A stretch of 64,000 nucleotides of DNA, taken from positions 1 through 64,000 of the forward strand of contig NZ_JAQIFT010000040.1 of NCBI RefSeq assembly GCF_027857615.1, given 5' to 3'. The translations under genes and the position numbers were made by a program. Every line of letters begins with the position of its first letter. Position 1 is the stretch's first letter. The notes under the pieces were generated by a model. The model was not told the DNA's origin. It was given only the letters and a program-made list of their open reading frames with translations, and searched no databases. Origin of the DNA: Holtiella tumoricola (GTDB lineage: Bacteria > Bacillota > Clostridia > Lachnospirales > Cellulosilyticaceae). Positions 25,678-35,987 of this stretch are shown one piece after another.

Positions 25678-27207
25678 GTGCCAGAGCAAATGAATGTTTT
25701 AACCATGACCAATATCAGCAAAAGCTTTCCTGGGGTTCTTGCACTTTCTCATGTTGATTTTTCTCTAAAGCAAGGTGAAATCCATGCCCTAATGGGTGAA
25801 AATGGTGCCGGGAAATCTACACTTATAAAAGTACTTACAGGTGTGGAGGAGTTTGAAACAGGAGAAATTCATATTGAAGGAATAAAAGGTGCCATTATTA
25901 ATAGGTCACCACAAGAAGCTGGACTAAATGGAATTAGTACTGTTTATCAGGAAGTCAACCTTTGTCCTAATCTATCTGTATCTGAAAATATCTTTATTGG
26001 AAGAGCGCCAAAGAAGTTTGGGCGTATTGATTGGAAGACAATGCATCAAAAAGCACGTGACATTCTTAAAAACTTGAATATTGAAATTGACGTTACCAAA
26101 AGTCTTGAAAACTACTCTGTAGCCATTCAACAAATGGTTGCTATAGCAAGAGCTATAGATGTATCTTGTAAAGTACTCATTTTAGATGAACCAACAGCAA
26201 GTTTAGATGATCAAGAAGTAAAAAAGCTCTTTCATGTCATGAGAAAACTTAAAAGCCAAGGTGTAGGTATTATTTTTGTTACCCACTTCTTAGAGCAAGT
26301 TTACGAAGTCTGTGATCGTATTACCGTACTACGTAATGGGATGTTAGTTGGTGCTTATGAAACAAAAGAGCTTCCTCGTGTACAGTTGGTTGCTAAAATG
26401 ATGGGAAAAGATTTTGATGACCTTGCAAGTATAAAAAAAGAGCATATCTTATTCAGTGGTGATGCTCAAAAAGATGTTGTCATAGAAGCGAAAGGGTTAG
26501 GATGTACGAGTAAAATTCGTCCATTTGACCTAAGCATTCATAAGGGAGAAGTGATTGGATTATCTGGTCTTTTAGGTTCAGGTAGATCAGAACTTGCAAG
26601 AACTTTATATGGTGCTGATCGAACAGATGAAGGCAATCTGAAGGTCCATAATACGCCTGTTCATGCACATACGCCTCTTCGAGCCATGAAAGCAGGTATG
26701 GCATTTTGCCCTGAAAATAGAAAAGATGAAGGGATTATTGCAGACTTGTCTGTGCGTGAAAACATTATTATTGCCTTGCAAGCCAAAAGAGGTGTTTTTA
26801 AACTCTTAAGTCGCAAAGAACAAGAAGCCTTTACAGATGAATACATTGAACTTTTACAAATTAAGACAGCAGATCGTGAAACACCGATTAAGCAACTGAG
26901 TGGTGGCAATCAACAAAAGGTAATCTTAGGACGTTGGCTTTTAACCCACCCTGACTTTCTCATTTTAGATGAACCGACTAGAGGGATTGACATTGGAACA
27001 AAAACCGAGATTCAAAAACTTGTGGTCAAACTGGCAAGAGAAGGGATGAGTGTCATGTTTATCTCTTCTGAAATAGAAGAAATGCTTCGTACGTGTAACC
27101 GTATGGTAATTTTAAGAGATGGTCATAAAGTGGGAGAGTTGGAAGAACATGAGCTCTCAGAAGAAAATGTAATGAAAGCGATTGCAGGAGGTGACAAAGA
27201 TGAGTAG
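25678..27207 (+). CDS. ytfR: Sugar ABC transporter ATPase, YtfR-like
   Basis: This ~509-residue protein has two ABC domains, as in Mgl/Rbs/Ytf importers. The first has Walker A GENGAGKST, signature-like NYSVAIQQM and Walker B LILDEPTASLD. The second has a degenerate Walker A (GLLGSGRSE), signature LSGGNQQK and LILDEPTRGIDIG. A GTG at 25678 with AAAGGGTG before it is preferred; a GTG at 25669 overlaps that site, and ATG 25690 is also possible. It powers import with the two permeases downstream. Confidence 0.93.
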   Translation: MPEQMNVLTMTNISKSFPGVLALSHVDFSLKQGEIHALMGENGAGKSTLIKVLTGVEEFETGEIHIEGIKGAIINRSPQEAGLNGISTVYQEVNLCPNLSVSENIFIGRAPKKFGRIDWKTMHQKARDILKNLNIEIDVTKSLENYSVAIQQMVAIARAIDVSCKVLILDEPTASLDDQEVKKLFHVMRKLKSQGVGIIFVTHFLEQVYEVCDRITVLRNGMLVGAYETKELPRVQLVAKMMGKDFDDLASIKKEHILFSGDAQKDVVIEAKGLGCTSKIRPFDLSIHKGEVIGLSGLLGSGRSELARTLYGADRTDEGNLKVHNTPVHAHTPLRAMKAGMAFCPENRKDEGIIADLSVRENIIIALQAKRGVFKLLSRKEQEAFTDEYIELLQIKTADRETPIKQLSGGNQQKVILGRWLLTHPDFLILDEPTRGIDIGTKTEIQKLVVKLAREGMSVMFISSEIEEMLRTCNRMVILRDGHKVGELEEHELSEENVMKAIAGGDKDE

Positions 27208-28255
27208 GATTCAAGAAAGTATCAAAAAGGCAACGAAATATCATTTGTTTTGGCCGCTCATGTGTTTAGCTATTGTATTACTTTTTAATCTGATTAAAAC
27301 ACCCACTTTCTTTAACATCAGTTTGCAAAATGGTGTACTTTATGGTTATTTGATCGATGTTTTAAATCGTTCTAGTGAGTTGATTATTCTTGCTGTGGGA
27401 ATGACACTGGTTGTTGCTGCATCAGGAGGGACAGATATTTCTGTAGGTGCAGTAAGTGCTTTTTCTGGTGCTGTTTGTATCTTTGCGCTAGGAACAGGTA
27501 ACACCTATCAAGTGCCATACATTGTGGGCATCCTTCTTGCCATGTTAACTGGCGCACTTTGTGGCGCATGGAATGGTTTCTTAGTTGCTAAGATGAAAAT
27601 TCAGCCAATGGTAGCGACACTCATCCTATTTACTGCGGGTCGTGGTATTGCCCAACTCATTACAGGTGGCAATATCCTTTATGTAAAAGTAGATTCTTTC
27701 AAAAGACTTGGTGCTTTTTTACCGAATGTTCCGATTCCAACGCCTATTTTTGTAGCGATCCTTGTTGTTCTTGTTACTAGTTTTATCTTAAAGAAAACAG
27801 CACTTGGTCTTTATATTCAATCTGTAGGGATTAATGCTAAATCAGCCAAACTTGTAGGACTTAACGCAACAGTGATTCAATTTATGTCTTATGTATTCTG
27901 CGGACTTTGTGCAGGGATTGCAGGACTTATTATTACTTCACGTATTTATTCCATAGATGCCAATAATGCTGGACTAAACATTGAACTGGATGCAATCTTA
28001 GCTGTTGCATTAGGTGGCAATAGCTTAGGGGGAGGTAAGTTCTCTATCGCAGGAAGTGTCATTGGTGCCATTACCATTCAAGCGCTTACAACCTCTTTAT
28101 ATGCCATGAAAGTGACTGCTGATCAACTCCCTGTTTATAAAGCTATTGTTGTTATTATTATCGTTACACTACAGTCACAAGAATTTAAGAAATTGATGAA
28201 ACGTCTTCGTAATAAATGGAGTGTAAAAGGTGTTGAAGGGCAGGTGGAACAATGA
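27200..28255 (+). CDS. ytfT: Sugar ABC permease, YtfT-like
   Basis: This 351-residue inner-membrane protein has about eight to ten hydrophobic helices. The BPD_transp_2 family block ILAVGMTLVVAASGGTDISV and the loop GLNATVIQFMSYVFCGLCAG are present. ATG 27200 follows AGGAGGTG (27186-27193) inside the end of the ATPase gene (8-nt overlap). Confidence 0.92.
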   Translation: MSRIQESIKKATKYHLFWPLMCLAIVLLFNLIKTPTFFNISLQNGVLYGYLIDVLNRSSELIILAVGMTLVVAASGGTDISVGAVSAFSGAVCIFALGTGNTYQVPYIVGILLAMLTGALCGAWNGFLVAKMKIQPMVATLILFTAGRGIAQLITGGNILYVKVDSFKRLGAFLPNVPIPTPIFVAILVVLVTSFILKKTALGLYIQSVGINAKSAKLVGLNATVIQFMSYVFCGLCAGIAGLIITSRIYSIDANNAGLNIELDAILAVALGGNSLGGGKFSIAGSVIGAITIQALTTSLYAMKVTADQLPVYKAIVVIIIVTLQSQEFKKLMKRLRNKWSVKGVEGQVEQ

Positions 28256-29274
28256 TTAAGAAAATACGTGAACGTTTAGATGGGAATAGCTTTTTATTAC
28301 TTATTACTATTGTACTTTTTATTGCACTCTATATTACTGGAATGATTCTCTTTAATAACAAAAACTTTGGAAAGCCTCAAGTATTCTTTAACTTATTTAT
28401 TAATAATGCCAGTCTCATTGTGGCTGCTGTTGGCATGACTATGGTTCTTATTACTGGTGGTATTGATATTTCTATAGGTTCGGTTATAGGAATGACTTGT
28501 ATGATGCTTGCTTGGATGATGGAAAAGCAAAGTATACCACCTTTATTAAGTATTGGGATTGTTTTAGTGGCTGGTGCATGTTTTGGCCTTGTGCAAGGAT
28601 TTTTTGTAGCTTATCTCAAAATACAACCTTTCATTGTTACCTTAGCGGGGATGTTCTTTGCAAGGGGGATGACTGCTGTCATTAGTTCAGATATGATTAG
28701 TATTACTAATGAAACTTTCCTTAAAATGGCCAATTCCAAGATCTATTTACCTTTCTTAGCAACTGTTAATAAAAAGGGAAACTTAGTTTATCCTTATATT
28801 TATCCCAGTGTGATTATTGCCATTGTTATTTTAATTATTGCTTTTATTGTGTTAAAGTTTACCCCATTTGGTAGGTCTATCTATGCTGTAGGTGGAAATG
28901 AACAATCTGCGCTTTTAATGGGGCTTAACGTACGGCTGACAAAACTTAAAGTCTATGTATTAAATGGTTTCTTAGCTGGACTTGCAGGCTTTGTCTTTTG
29001 TCTCAACTCCTGTGGTGGATTTGTTGAGCAAGCACGTGGCTTTGAAATGGAAGCTATTGCTTCATCTGTCATCGGTGGCACACTCTTAACAGGTGGTGTA
29101 GGCAGTGTGGTAGGAAGTTTGTTTGGTGTACTTATTAAGGGAACCATTGAATCCATTATTACTTTCCAAGGTACACTTTCTTCTTGGTGGACGAAGATTG
29201 TTATTGCTGCACTTTTATGTTTCTTCATTATTTTACAAAGTATTTTTGCTAAATTAAAACTGAAGAAAAAATAG
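28252..29274 (+). CDS. yjfF: Sugar ABC permease, YjfF-like
   Basis: This 340-residue permease belongs to the same family and forms a heteropair with the previous one. It has AAVGMTMVLITGGIDISIGS, GMFFARGMTAV and a terminal LLTGGVGSVVGSLFGVLIKG. Start and previous stop overlap as ATGA. Two unequal permeases with one double ATPase match the YtfQ-R-T/YjfF transporter layout. Confidence 0.92.
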   Translation: MIKKIRERLDGNSFLLLITIVLFIALYITGMILFNNKNFGKPQVFFNLFINNASLIVAAVGMTMVLITGGIDISIGSVIGMTCMMLAWMMEKQSIPPLLSIGIVLVAGACFGLVQGFFVAYLKIQPFIVTLAGMFFARGMTAVISSDMISITNETFLKMANSKIYLPFLATVNKKGNLVYPYIYPSVIIAIVILIIAFIVLKFTPFGRSIYAVGGNEQSALLMGLNVRLTKLKVYVLNGFLAGLAGFVFCLNSCGGFVEQARGFEMEAIASSVIGGTLLTGGVGSVVGSLFGVLIKGTIESIITFQGTLSSWWTKIVIAALLCFFIILQSIFAKLKLKKK

Positions 29275-29280
29275 TAGTTC

Positions 29281-29320
29281 ATCCTCAAAGTAAGTTTTAC
29301 TTTGAGGATAATTTTTTTTA
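29281..29320 (+). terminator. Terminator of the sugar transporter operon
   Basis: ATCCTCAAAGTAA (29281-29293) pairs perfectly with TTACTTTGAGGAT (29297-29309), followed by AATTTTTTTTT. Confidence 0.93.
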
Positions 29321-29445
29321 TTAAAATTATGAACTTGTATTTAAAATAAATAAGCTATATTATATAGTTATATATAAAAAAAACTAGAGTTTTGAAATTT
29401 CTTATAATATTTGCTTTAATTATGCTGAAAAGGGGCATTTGTAGT

Positions 29446-31473
29446 ATGAAAAATTTCTTAAATGTACTGAGTGAAAGTGTATGTCTAATAGATGAAACTG
29501 GAAAAATTAGCTTTATAAATTCAGCCTTTTTCAATATATTAGGCTATCAACAAAATGAAGTTGATTTTTCCAGTGTTGTACAAAATATATTTATACAAGA
29601 GAACGAAATCAATAATAGCATTATTGCTTACTCCAAATCGGGGCAACGATTAAAAGGTTCTTGTCAGTTTGCAACCGTTCCTTTAGAGGGTATTAACTAT
29701 AAAGGTTGTATCATCAAATGGGTTCAAGAAGATAAAGGTGAATTTTTAGAAGCTTTTTTAGATGCAATAGAAGAAAGTGTATCTATTAAGGATTTAGAGG
29801 GTTATTACGTTTTTGCTAATCAAAAATGTGCTAAAAATTATAAAACGACGAAAGAAGCAATCATTGGTCAAACATCAGAAGCCTTTTCTACAGCTAAAGA
29901 AAGTAAACGCCTTAGTGAAAATGAGGCCTATATTATGCGTACAGGCGAAAAACTTACGCTAGAACGACGAGAAGAAAAAGCTGGGCTGGTTAACTATTTT
30001 GAAATTACAGGGATGCCCTTATGTGGCCCAAATGGGAATATAAAATATATAGGTATATTCAAAAAAAATATAACAGTTACCAAAAACCTTGAGCACTTTG
30101 TATCTGAAAGTGAACATCTCTTTAGCAAGGCAAAGGAAAGCTATTTATACGATCAAGAAATTGATGTGGGAAGTGATGAACCACTAAAAGAATTGGGCAA
30201 TTTGCTCAAATATTATTTTAAAACAGACTATTATGATATATGGTTGTACAATAAGAAAGAACAAAATATATATGCTTATTTTAAAAATGGAATGTTAAAA
30301 GATTATAAAACGAATAATTTCACTTTTCCTATGACTGATGAAATGCTTAAAAAGTATTCAGAAGAAGAGGATGGGCTTATTAAAGAGACATTTGAAGTAC
30401 AGATTAGTGATAACGAATATATTTATAGAAAAGAACCTTACTATCTTATAGAATCTAAAATTGTTTATCGTGGTGAGCTTTTAGGTATACTTGTCCTAGT
30501 GTATGAAAAATATCCACAGCATTTCTACGCTAGGCGTTATTTAATGGGTAAGATTTGTAATCAACTTGCATTGATTATTAAGAATAGAAATCTAACAGAA
30601 GCACTTCATTGTGCAATGGTTACAGAAAAAACTTTACTTCAAGAAAGAGCTGAAGCTGAGAAAGCACTTCAACTTGAACGCATGAGAAGTGAATTTTTTG
30701 CCAATCTATCTCATGAATTTAGAACACCTCTAAATATTATTTTATCAGCCTCTAAGCTTTTAGAATATACCCTTCAAGAATATCCTAAAGATCCAGAAAT
30801 AGAGAAGTATTTAACCTATATCTGTAATATTAAGCAAAATGGCTATCGTCTTTTGAAATTGGTCAATAATCTTATCGATATAACACAAATTGACTCTGGT
30901 TACTATAAAATGTATTTTTCCAATTATAATATTATTTATATTGTAGAAGAAATTGTAGATTCAGTAGTCAATTATGCTGAGAGCAATAATATAAGTATAA
31001 TATTTGATACAGAGGTAGAAGAAGAAGTCATTGCTTGTGATCCAGAGAAAATTGAACGAATTATGCTCAATCTTCTTTCCAATGCCATTAAATATGCCAA
31101 ATTACCCGGACATATTAATGTTCTCATTTCATTAGAACAGGATTATATAGTTATTGCAGTTCAAGATAATGGTGTGGGGATTCCACCAGATAAGATTGAA
31201 ACGATCTTTGAGCGTTTTATTCAAGTCAATGACCTACTTACTAGACCTAAAGAAGGAAGCGGAATTGGGTTATCTTTAACAAAAGCACTTGTAGAAATGC
31301 ATGGTGGTAACATTAGTGTCTTAAGCACTTTAGGTGAAGGGTCAACCTTTGAAGTACGTTTACCTAGAATTCAAGTGAAAGAAGAAAAACGATATACTGA
31401 ATCTGAAAGATTTGGATTTGAATCAAATCTGGAAAGATGTCATGTGGAATTTTCTGATATCTATACCTTTTAA
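29446..31473 (+). CDS. Soluble PAS-PAS-GAF sensor histidine kinase
   Basis: This 675-residue kinase has no membrane segment. I chose ATG 29446 (AGGGGC at 29431-29436), where the first PAS begins at once (LSESVCLIDETGKISFINSA). A second PAS lies at ~105-215 (EESVSIKDLEGYYVFANQ), then a GAF-like region at ~235-385, a HisKA box (FFANLSHEFRTPLNIILSA) and a HATPase with NLLSNAIKYAK, DNGVGIPPDKIE and GSGIGLSLTKALVEMHGG. No response regulator is adjacent, so its partner is elsewhere. It probably reads a cytoplasmic redox or metabolite cue. Confidence 0.92.
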   Translation: MKNFLNVLSESVCLIDETGKISFINSAFFNILGYQQNEVDFSSVVQNIFIQENEINNSIIAYSKSGQRLKGSCQFATVPLEGINYKGCIIKWVQEDKGEFLEAFLDAIEESVSIKDLEGYYVFANQKCAKNYKTTKEAIIGQTSEAFSTAKESKRLSENEAYIMRTGEKLTLERREEKAGLVNYFEITGMPLCGPNGNIKYIGIFKKNITVTKNLEHFVSESEHLFSKAKESYLYDQEIDVGSDEPLKELGNLLKYYFKTDYYDIWLYNKKEQNIYAYFKNGMLKDYKTNNFTFPMTDEMLKKYSEEEDGLIKETFEVQISDNEYIYRKEPYYLIESKIVYRGELLGILVLVYEKYPQHFYARRYLMGKICNQLALIIKNRNLTEALHCAMVTEKTLLQERAEAEKALQLERMRSEFFANLSHEFRTPLNIILSASKLLEYTLQEYPKDPEIEKYLTYICNIKQNGYRLLKLVNNLIDITQIDSGYYKMYFSNYNIIYIVEEIVDSVVNYAESNNISIIFDTEVEEEVIACDPEKIERIMLNLLSNAIKYAKLPGHINVLISLEQDYIVIAVQDNGVGIPPDKIETIFERFIQVNDLLTRPKEGSGIGLSLTKALVEMHGGNISVLSTLGEGSTFEVRLPRIQVKEEKRYTESERFGFESNLERCHVEFSDIYTF

Positions 31474-31508
31474 AAAAGTCGCTACACGCCATGTGTAGCG
31501 ACTTTTTT
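31472..31508 (+). terminator. Terminator after histidine kinase
   Basis: A 16-bp perfect stem (AAAAAAGTCGCTACAC, 31472-31487, with 31493-31508) and a 5-nt loop ends in TTTTTT. It begins within the stop codon. Confidence 0.92.
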
Positions 31509-31600
31509 GTTTATATTTCATTCTATTTGTTATTGATTAGAGTATGAAATACTTCCAATTAGAAAATACTATAGGGATATGAAATTAACGGAGTGATTAT

Positions 31601-32863
31601 ATGAAACGTCAATCGATAGTAGGCTATACCACCTTGGTCATTATTATAGTGAGCTTTGTTTTTCTCTACTGGATGCGCACTAGGCCACCAGAAGTTAATG
31701 CCATACTAGAAAGTAAGTGTATTCCAGTAACGACCTATACCGTCACTGAAAGAGAAATTGCAACCTATCAAAACTATTCTGGTAAGCTACAAAGTGGTGA
31801 AGAAGCAAAAATTATCCCACAGGTTCTATCTAAAGTTGTTGCGATCCATGTAAAAGAAGGCGATCTTGTAAACATTGGAGATGCCCTTATGGATTTAGAT
31901 ACAACAACGCTTAATAACCAGATACAAAGTGCCTCTGAAGGTATTGAAAAACTAAAATCTTTTAATGAGACACTGGAATCTGGGGGTGAAAAACTAGCAT
32001 CTATACTGCAAGACATTGATCATCAAATAGCTGACATTGAATCCCATTTAGATCGACTAGAAAAAGAACAATCCACTATGTATGCAGGTACAACCTATAA
32101 GAAAAATATGACAGCCTTAGAAAGTGAATTGGAATCACTAAAAATGCTTAAGCAAACCCTTACTGCGATTACACCTAATACAACAGATTCTATAGACCGT
32201 TTGGATGCTTTAGAAGACGGTTATCAAATGCTTATAGGGATGGAGTCTCAATATCATCTTACGTCTCCATTAAATGGACGTATCGTTGCAGTCAACGCTA
32301 AAACAGGTGAAGTGCCCAATTTTTTAGCCCCTTCTTTTATTATCACAGGAACAGAAAACTTAAAACTTAGCCTAGCAGTTCCGAAAGAACATTTGACTTA
32401 TTTTCAAGATGTAAGTCCCTTAATAGTAGAGGTATTTACCTTAAAAGGGGAACCTTTAAATCTTGAAGGAAGGGTAGAAGAGGTCCATAATGAACCAGAT
32501 GCAAAAACAGGGCTTTATGCAGTAAACATTGTCATGCCAAATCCAAACCTTCCTTTAGATACAACGAGTTTTGGGAAAGTGCATATTCCTTTACTTACTA
32601 AGTCAAACGCCTGTGTCATTCCAAAAGATGCCATCATGCGTACACAAAATGAAAACTATATTTACATTTTAAGCTCAACCCTTCCCAATACCGTAGAAAA
32701 GCGTACAGTTAGAATTGGCATAGAAAATGATGATGAAATTGAAATCATTGAAGGGCTTATAAAGGGCGATATCATTATTTTAGATGGAAATGCCTATCTT
32801 CAAGATGGAGATACTGTAGAAGTTGTTTCACCTCTAGAAACCCATTCCTCTACAACATGGTAA
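31601..32863 (+). CDS. RND efflux membrane-fusion protein
   Basis: This 420-residue protein has one N-terminal TM helix (TTLVIIIVSFVFLYWM) and then a HlyD/AcrA layout: a lipoyl half (SGKLQSGEEAKIIPQVLSKV), a coiled-coil hairpin (~100-190) and the second half (LTSPLNGRIVAVNAKTGEVP). A beta-barrel and membrane-proximal domain end it. GGAGTG precedes the ATG at 31601. It is followed 19 nt later by the RND pump gene. In a Gram-positive cell no outer-membrane partner is expected, so the pair probably acts at the cytoplasmic membrane. Confidence 0.92.
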   Translation: MKRQSIVGYTTLVIIIVSFVFLYWMRTRPPEVNAILESKCIPVTTYTVTEREIATYQNYSGKLQSGEEAKIIPQVLSKVVAIHVKEGDLVNIGDALMDLDTTTLNNQIQSASEGIEKLKSFNETLESGGEKLASILQDIDHQIADIESHLDRLEKEQSTMYAGTTYKKNMTALESELESLKMLKQTLTAITPNTTDSIDRLDALEDGYQMLIGMESQYHLTSPLNGRIVAVNAKTGEVPNFLAPSFIITGTENLKLSLAVPKEHLTYFQDVSPLIVEVFTLKGEPLNLEGRVEEVHNEPDAKTGLYAVNIVMPNPNLPLDTTSFGKVHIPLLTKSNACVIPKDAIMRTQNENYIYILSSTLPNTVEKRTVRIGIENDDEIEIIEGLIKGDIIILDGNAYLQDGDTVEVVSPLETHSSTTW

Positions 32864-32882
32864 ATTTAGAAAGGAAAATACT

Positions 32883-35873
32883 ATGAAGCTAACAGATTTA
32901 AGTATTAAAAGGCCTGTGACAACCTTTATGGTTCTATGTATTATTTTACTTTTTGGTTTTATTGCCTTTTTTAAACTTAATATTGATTTACTCCCTTCTT
33001 TTGATCTTCCTATGTTGATGGTCATGACCCATTATACAGGTGCTAGCCCCAGTGAAGTTGAAGACCTGATTACAGAACCCTTAGAAGGTGTACTTGCGAC
33101 GACAAATCAAGTGAGTAGCATAGATTCTATCTCATCAGAAGGTACTTCCATGATGATGCTTTCTTTTGCAGAGGGAACAGATATGGATTTTGCCGCTCTT
33201 GATGTCAGAGAAAAGGTTGACCTGATCAAGCCCTTATTGCCAAATAGTGTGGCATCCCCTATTATTATGAAACTCAATCCTAATATGATGCCTATTGGCC
33301 ATTATAGTATTACCCTTAATGCACGTAGTCTGAGTGAAACGACGGACTTTGTAACATCTACACTTGTTCCCACTCTGAAACGTATACCAGGTGTTGCCAA
33401 CATTCAAGTAACCGGTGGCGTCAATAGAGCACTTCGATTAGTTGCAGATATAGATAGACTTAGTACGTATGGACTCAGTTTAAATCAGCTCAACCAACTG
33501 ATTAGAAGTGAATATCGTACTTTACCAGGCGGGGTGATTGAAGAGAGCAACTCTAAACTGAATATTCATGTTCAATCGAGTGCACTTACCAAAGAAGATC
33601 TGAAGCATTTAGTTGTAAGTAACCAAGACAGTAGACCTATTACATTAGATGAACTTGTAGAATTTGAAGAAGTTTATGCGGAAACTTCAAGCTATGCCAA
33701 CGTAAATGGTGAGCCTAGTATTTTATTCTCTATACAGAAAGAGTCTACAGCAAACACTGTAACTGTTTCAGAAAAAGTTGAAAAAGTGTTAAAACAACTC
33801 CAAGTAGACAACCCTGGACTTTCCGTAGATGTCTTATTTAATCAAGGAGTGATCATTAATGAGTCCATTAAAGCGATTGGAAGCAATGCTTTAATAGGTG
33901 CTTTATTAGCAGTTGTTATTCTCTTTTGCTTTTTAAAAGATTTCCGTACGACTTTAATTATGGCTGTATCCATTCCTATATCTGTTATTACAACTTTTGT
34001 CTTTATTTATTTCTTTCATCTTACACTTAATATGATTTCATTAGGTGGTATCGCCCTTGGCGTTGGCATGCTTGTTGATAATGCCATTGTTGTGATTGAA
34101 AATATTCATCGTTTAAAGCAACAAGGGCTTTCACCAGCTGAAGCTGCCTATAAAGGTACAACAGAAGTAGCACAAGCTGTTACAGTTTCTACATTGACAA
34201 CCATTAGTGTCTTTCTACCTGTTGTGTTTGTTCAGGGGATTTCTGCCCATATCTTTAAAGAACTTGCATTTACTGTTACCTTTTCTCTTGTAGCTTCCCT
34301 TGGTGTTTCGTTTACAATTGTGCCACTTCTTGCAAGTCGCCTTTTAAGCGTTGAATCATTAGAGAAAAAGCACTTGATTTTAAATTCACTACGACATAAA
34401 TATAAACAAGTCCTTATATGGGGATTACACACTAAGAAAAAGGTGACTGTTCTTGTACTCCTTGTACTCATAATGGGTGGTTTTGCACTTCAAGGCGTAG
34501 GTTTTACCTTTTTTCCATCGGCCGACCAAGGTATTGTTTATATTACAGTCAATCTTCCTAAAGGAAAGACAGATACTGCCGTACGTCTCGTATGCGACGA
34601 AGTCTTGCAGCGTATCAAAGGGATTGAAGATATTGAAACGACTTCACTTACAATGGATAAGTCAAGTAGCCGTGCAGATATTATGCTTGTTCTTGACCCT
34701 TTACAAACGAGAAAGCTTACGGATAAGGATGTAACAAAGGCTATTATGGAGACAACTAAAAATATTCCAGGAGCCAAAATCTCAGCATCTACAGGTGGAA
34801 GCCTAATGAGTAGTGGGAATAACGGTATCACCATTAATATACTGGGAGAGGAGCTAGAGGAACTTGAAGTACTTGGGGATGCCATACAAGGCTTATCTAA
34901 ATCTATAACGGGTGTTATGGAAGTTGCTTTTAAAGAAAGCCGAAGTGCCCCCTCTGTAGCCATACAAGTCAATCAAAGTGAGGCAAGCCAATATGGATTA
35001 AGTAGTGCCCAAGTTGCCAATGCCATTCAAAATGCCATGCGTCCTATTTCTGTTATGACATTAGAGGATGAAGAGGGACCTATAGAGGTTGTACTTTATA
35101 GTCAAACAGCTTTAGGAAGTGGATTGACTGAAATCCAAAACTTAACATTAAGTTCTCTTAAAGGAAGTCGTGTACCTTTAAGTGCTGTAGCGACTTACCA
35201 AAGAGAAGAGGGTTATCACCAAATTGAACGGTCCAATCAAACCCATTTACTTAGTCTTGATGTAATCATAGAAGGACGAACCATAGGACAAGTTTCAAAG
35301 GATCTTGAAAATGTATTTGAACAGTTAAATATACCAGAAGGATATCATGTGGTACTGGGTGGACAGGTGGCACAAATGAAAGACTCCTTTAGCATGCTAT
35401 TTATGGCATTAGGGATTGCAGTATTATTGGTCTATATGATTATGGCTGCTCAATTTGAATCGTTTATTCAACCTTTATTTATTATGATGATTGTACCTAT
35501 TGCATTTGCGGGAGGTATTTTAGCTTTATTTATTGCCAATGTCCCTGTTTCTATGCCTGCTCTAATAGGATTTATCGTATTGTCAGGTATTGTTGTAAAC
35601 AATGGGATTGTCCTTTTAGATTTTATAAATAAACTTAGAAAAGAAGGGAAAGGTGTAGAAGAGGCTATTATAGAAGCTGGAATGACAAGACTCCAACCTA
35701 TTTTGATGACCACTTTTACAACAGTCCTTGGACTTTTGCCTATGACCTTAGGAATTGGTCAAGGGTCAGAAATCCAGCTTCCATTAGCCTTAACGGTTAC
35801 AGGTGGATTGCTACTTTCTACAGTTTTGACCCTTATCGTTATTCCAGTCATTTATGATCAATTTGTACAATAA
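32883..35873 (+). CDS. RND-family efflux transporter (AcrB/HAE1 type)
   Basis: This 996-residue proton-driven exporter has the two-fold RND layout: TM1 at ~11-31, a large extracytoplasmic loop, a TM2-6 bundle, a second loop and a final TM bundle (IPVIYDQFVQ end). GIALGVGMLVDNAIVVIENI carries the acidic proton-relay residue, and GFIVLSGIVVNNGIVLLDFI is its mirror in the second half. The substrate cannot be read from sequence; drugs, bile acids or lipids are all possible. No regulator gene is adjacent apart from the orphan kinase upstream. Confidence 0.95.
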   Translation: MKLTDLSIKRPVTTFMVLCIILLFGFIAFFKLNIDLLPSFDLPMLMVMTHYTGASPSEVEDLITEPLEGVLATTNQVSSIDSISSEGTSMMMLSFAEGTDMDFAALDVREKVDLIKPLLPNSVASPIIMKLNPNMMPIGHYSITLNARSLSETTDFVTSTLVPTLKRIPGVANIQVTGGVNRALRLVADIDRLSTYGLSLNQLNQLIRSEYRTLPGGVIEESNSKLNIHVQSSALTKEDLKHLVVSNQDSRPITLDELVEFEEVYAETSSYANVNGEPSILFSIQKESTANTVTVSEKVEKVLKQLQVDNPGLSVDVLFNQGVIINESIKAIGSNALIGALLAVVILFCFLKDFRTTLIMAVSIPISVITTFVFIYFFHLTLNMISLGGIALGVGMLVDNAIVVIENIHRLKQQGLSPAEAAYKGTTEVAQAVTVSTLTTISVFLPVVFVQGISAHIFKELAFTVTFSLVASLGVSFTIVPLLASRLLSVESLEKKHLILNSLRHKYKQVLIWGLHTKKKVTVLVLLVLIMGGFALQGVGFTFFPSADQGIVYITVNLPKGKTDTAVRLVCDEVLQRIKGIEDIETTSLTMDKSSSRADIMLVLDPLQTRKLTDKDVTKAIMETTKNIPGAKISASTGGSLMSSGNNGITINILGEELEELEVLGDAIQGLSKSITGVMEVAFKESRSAPSVAIQVNQSEASQYGLSSAQVANAIQNAMRPISVMTLEDEEGPIEVVLYSQTALGSGLTEIQNLTLSSLKGSRVPLSAVATYQREEGYHQIERSNQTHLLSLDVIIEGRTIGQVSKDLENVFEQLNIPEGYHVVLGGQVAQMKDSFSMLFMALGIAVLLVYMIMAAQFESFIQPLFIMMIVPIAFAGGILALFIANVPVSMPALIGFIVLSGIVVNNGIVLLDFINKLRKEGKGVEEAIIEAGMTRLQPILMTTFTTVLGLLPMTLGIGQGSEIQLPLALTVTGGLLLSTVLTLIVIPVIYDQFVQ

Positions 35874-35926
35874 CTTTAGAGATTATCTAGCTAGTCTATA
35901 AAATGGATAGTTTATAAAAAGAGTAG

Positions 35927-35977
35927 AAAAGGTGGTATATGGAAATGACTCTATGTCATTTCCATATACCACCTTTT
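35927..35977. terminator. Long bidirectional terminator between RND and asr operons
   Basis: Two 23-nt arms (35927-35949 and 35955-35977) are perfectly complementary around TCTAT, with A/T tails at both ends. It serves the convergent RND (plus) and asrC (minus) genes. Confidence 0.93.
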
Positions 35978-35987
35978 AAGTTGATCG

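Noticed and set aside
34538..34972. 144-codon open frame on the minus strand inside the RND pump gene
   Set aside because: It is the complement of a strongly supported 996-residue transporter, has no ribosome-binding site and has a composition typical of antisense shadows.
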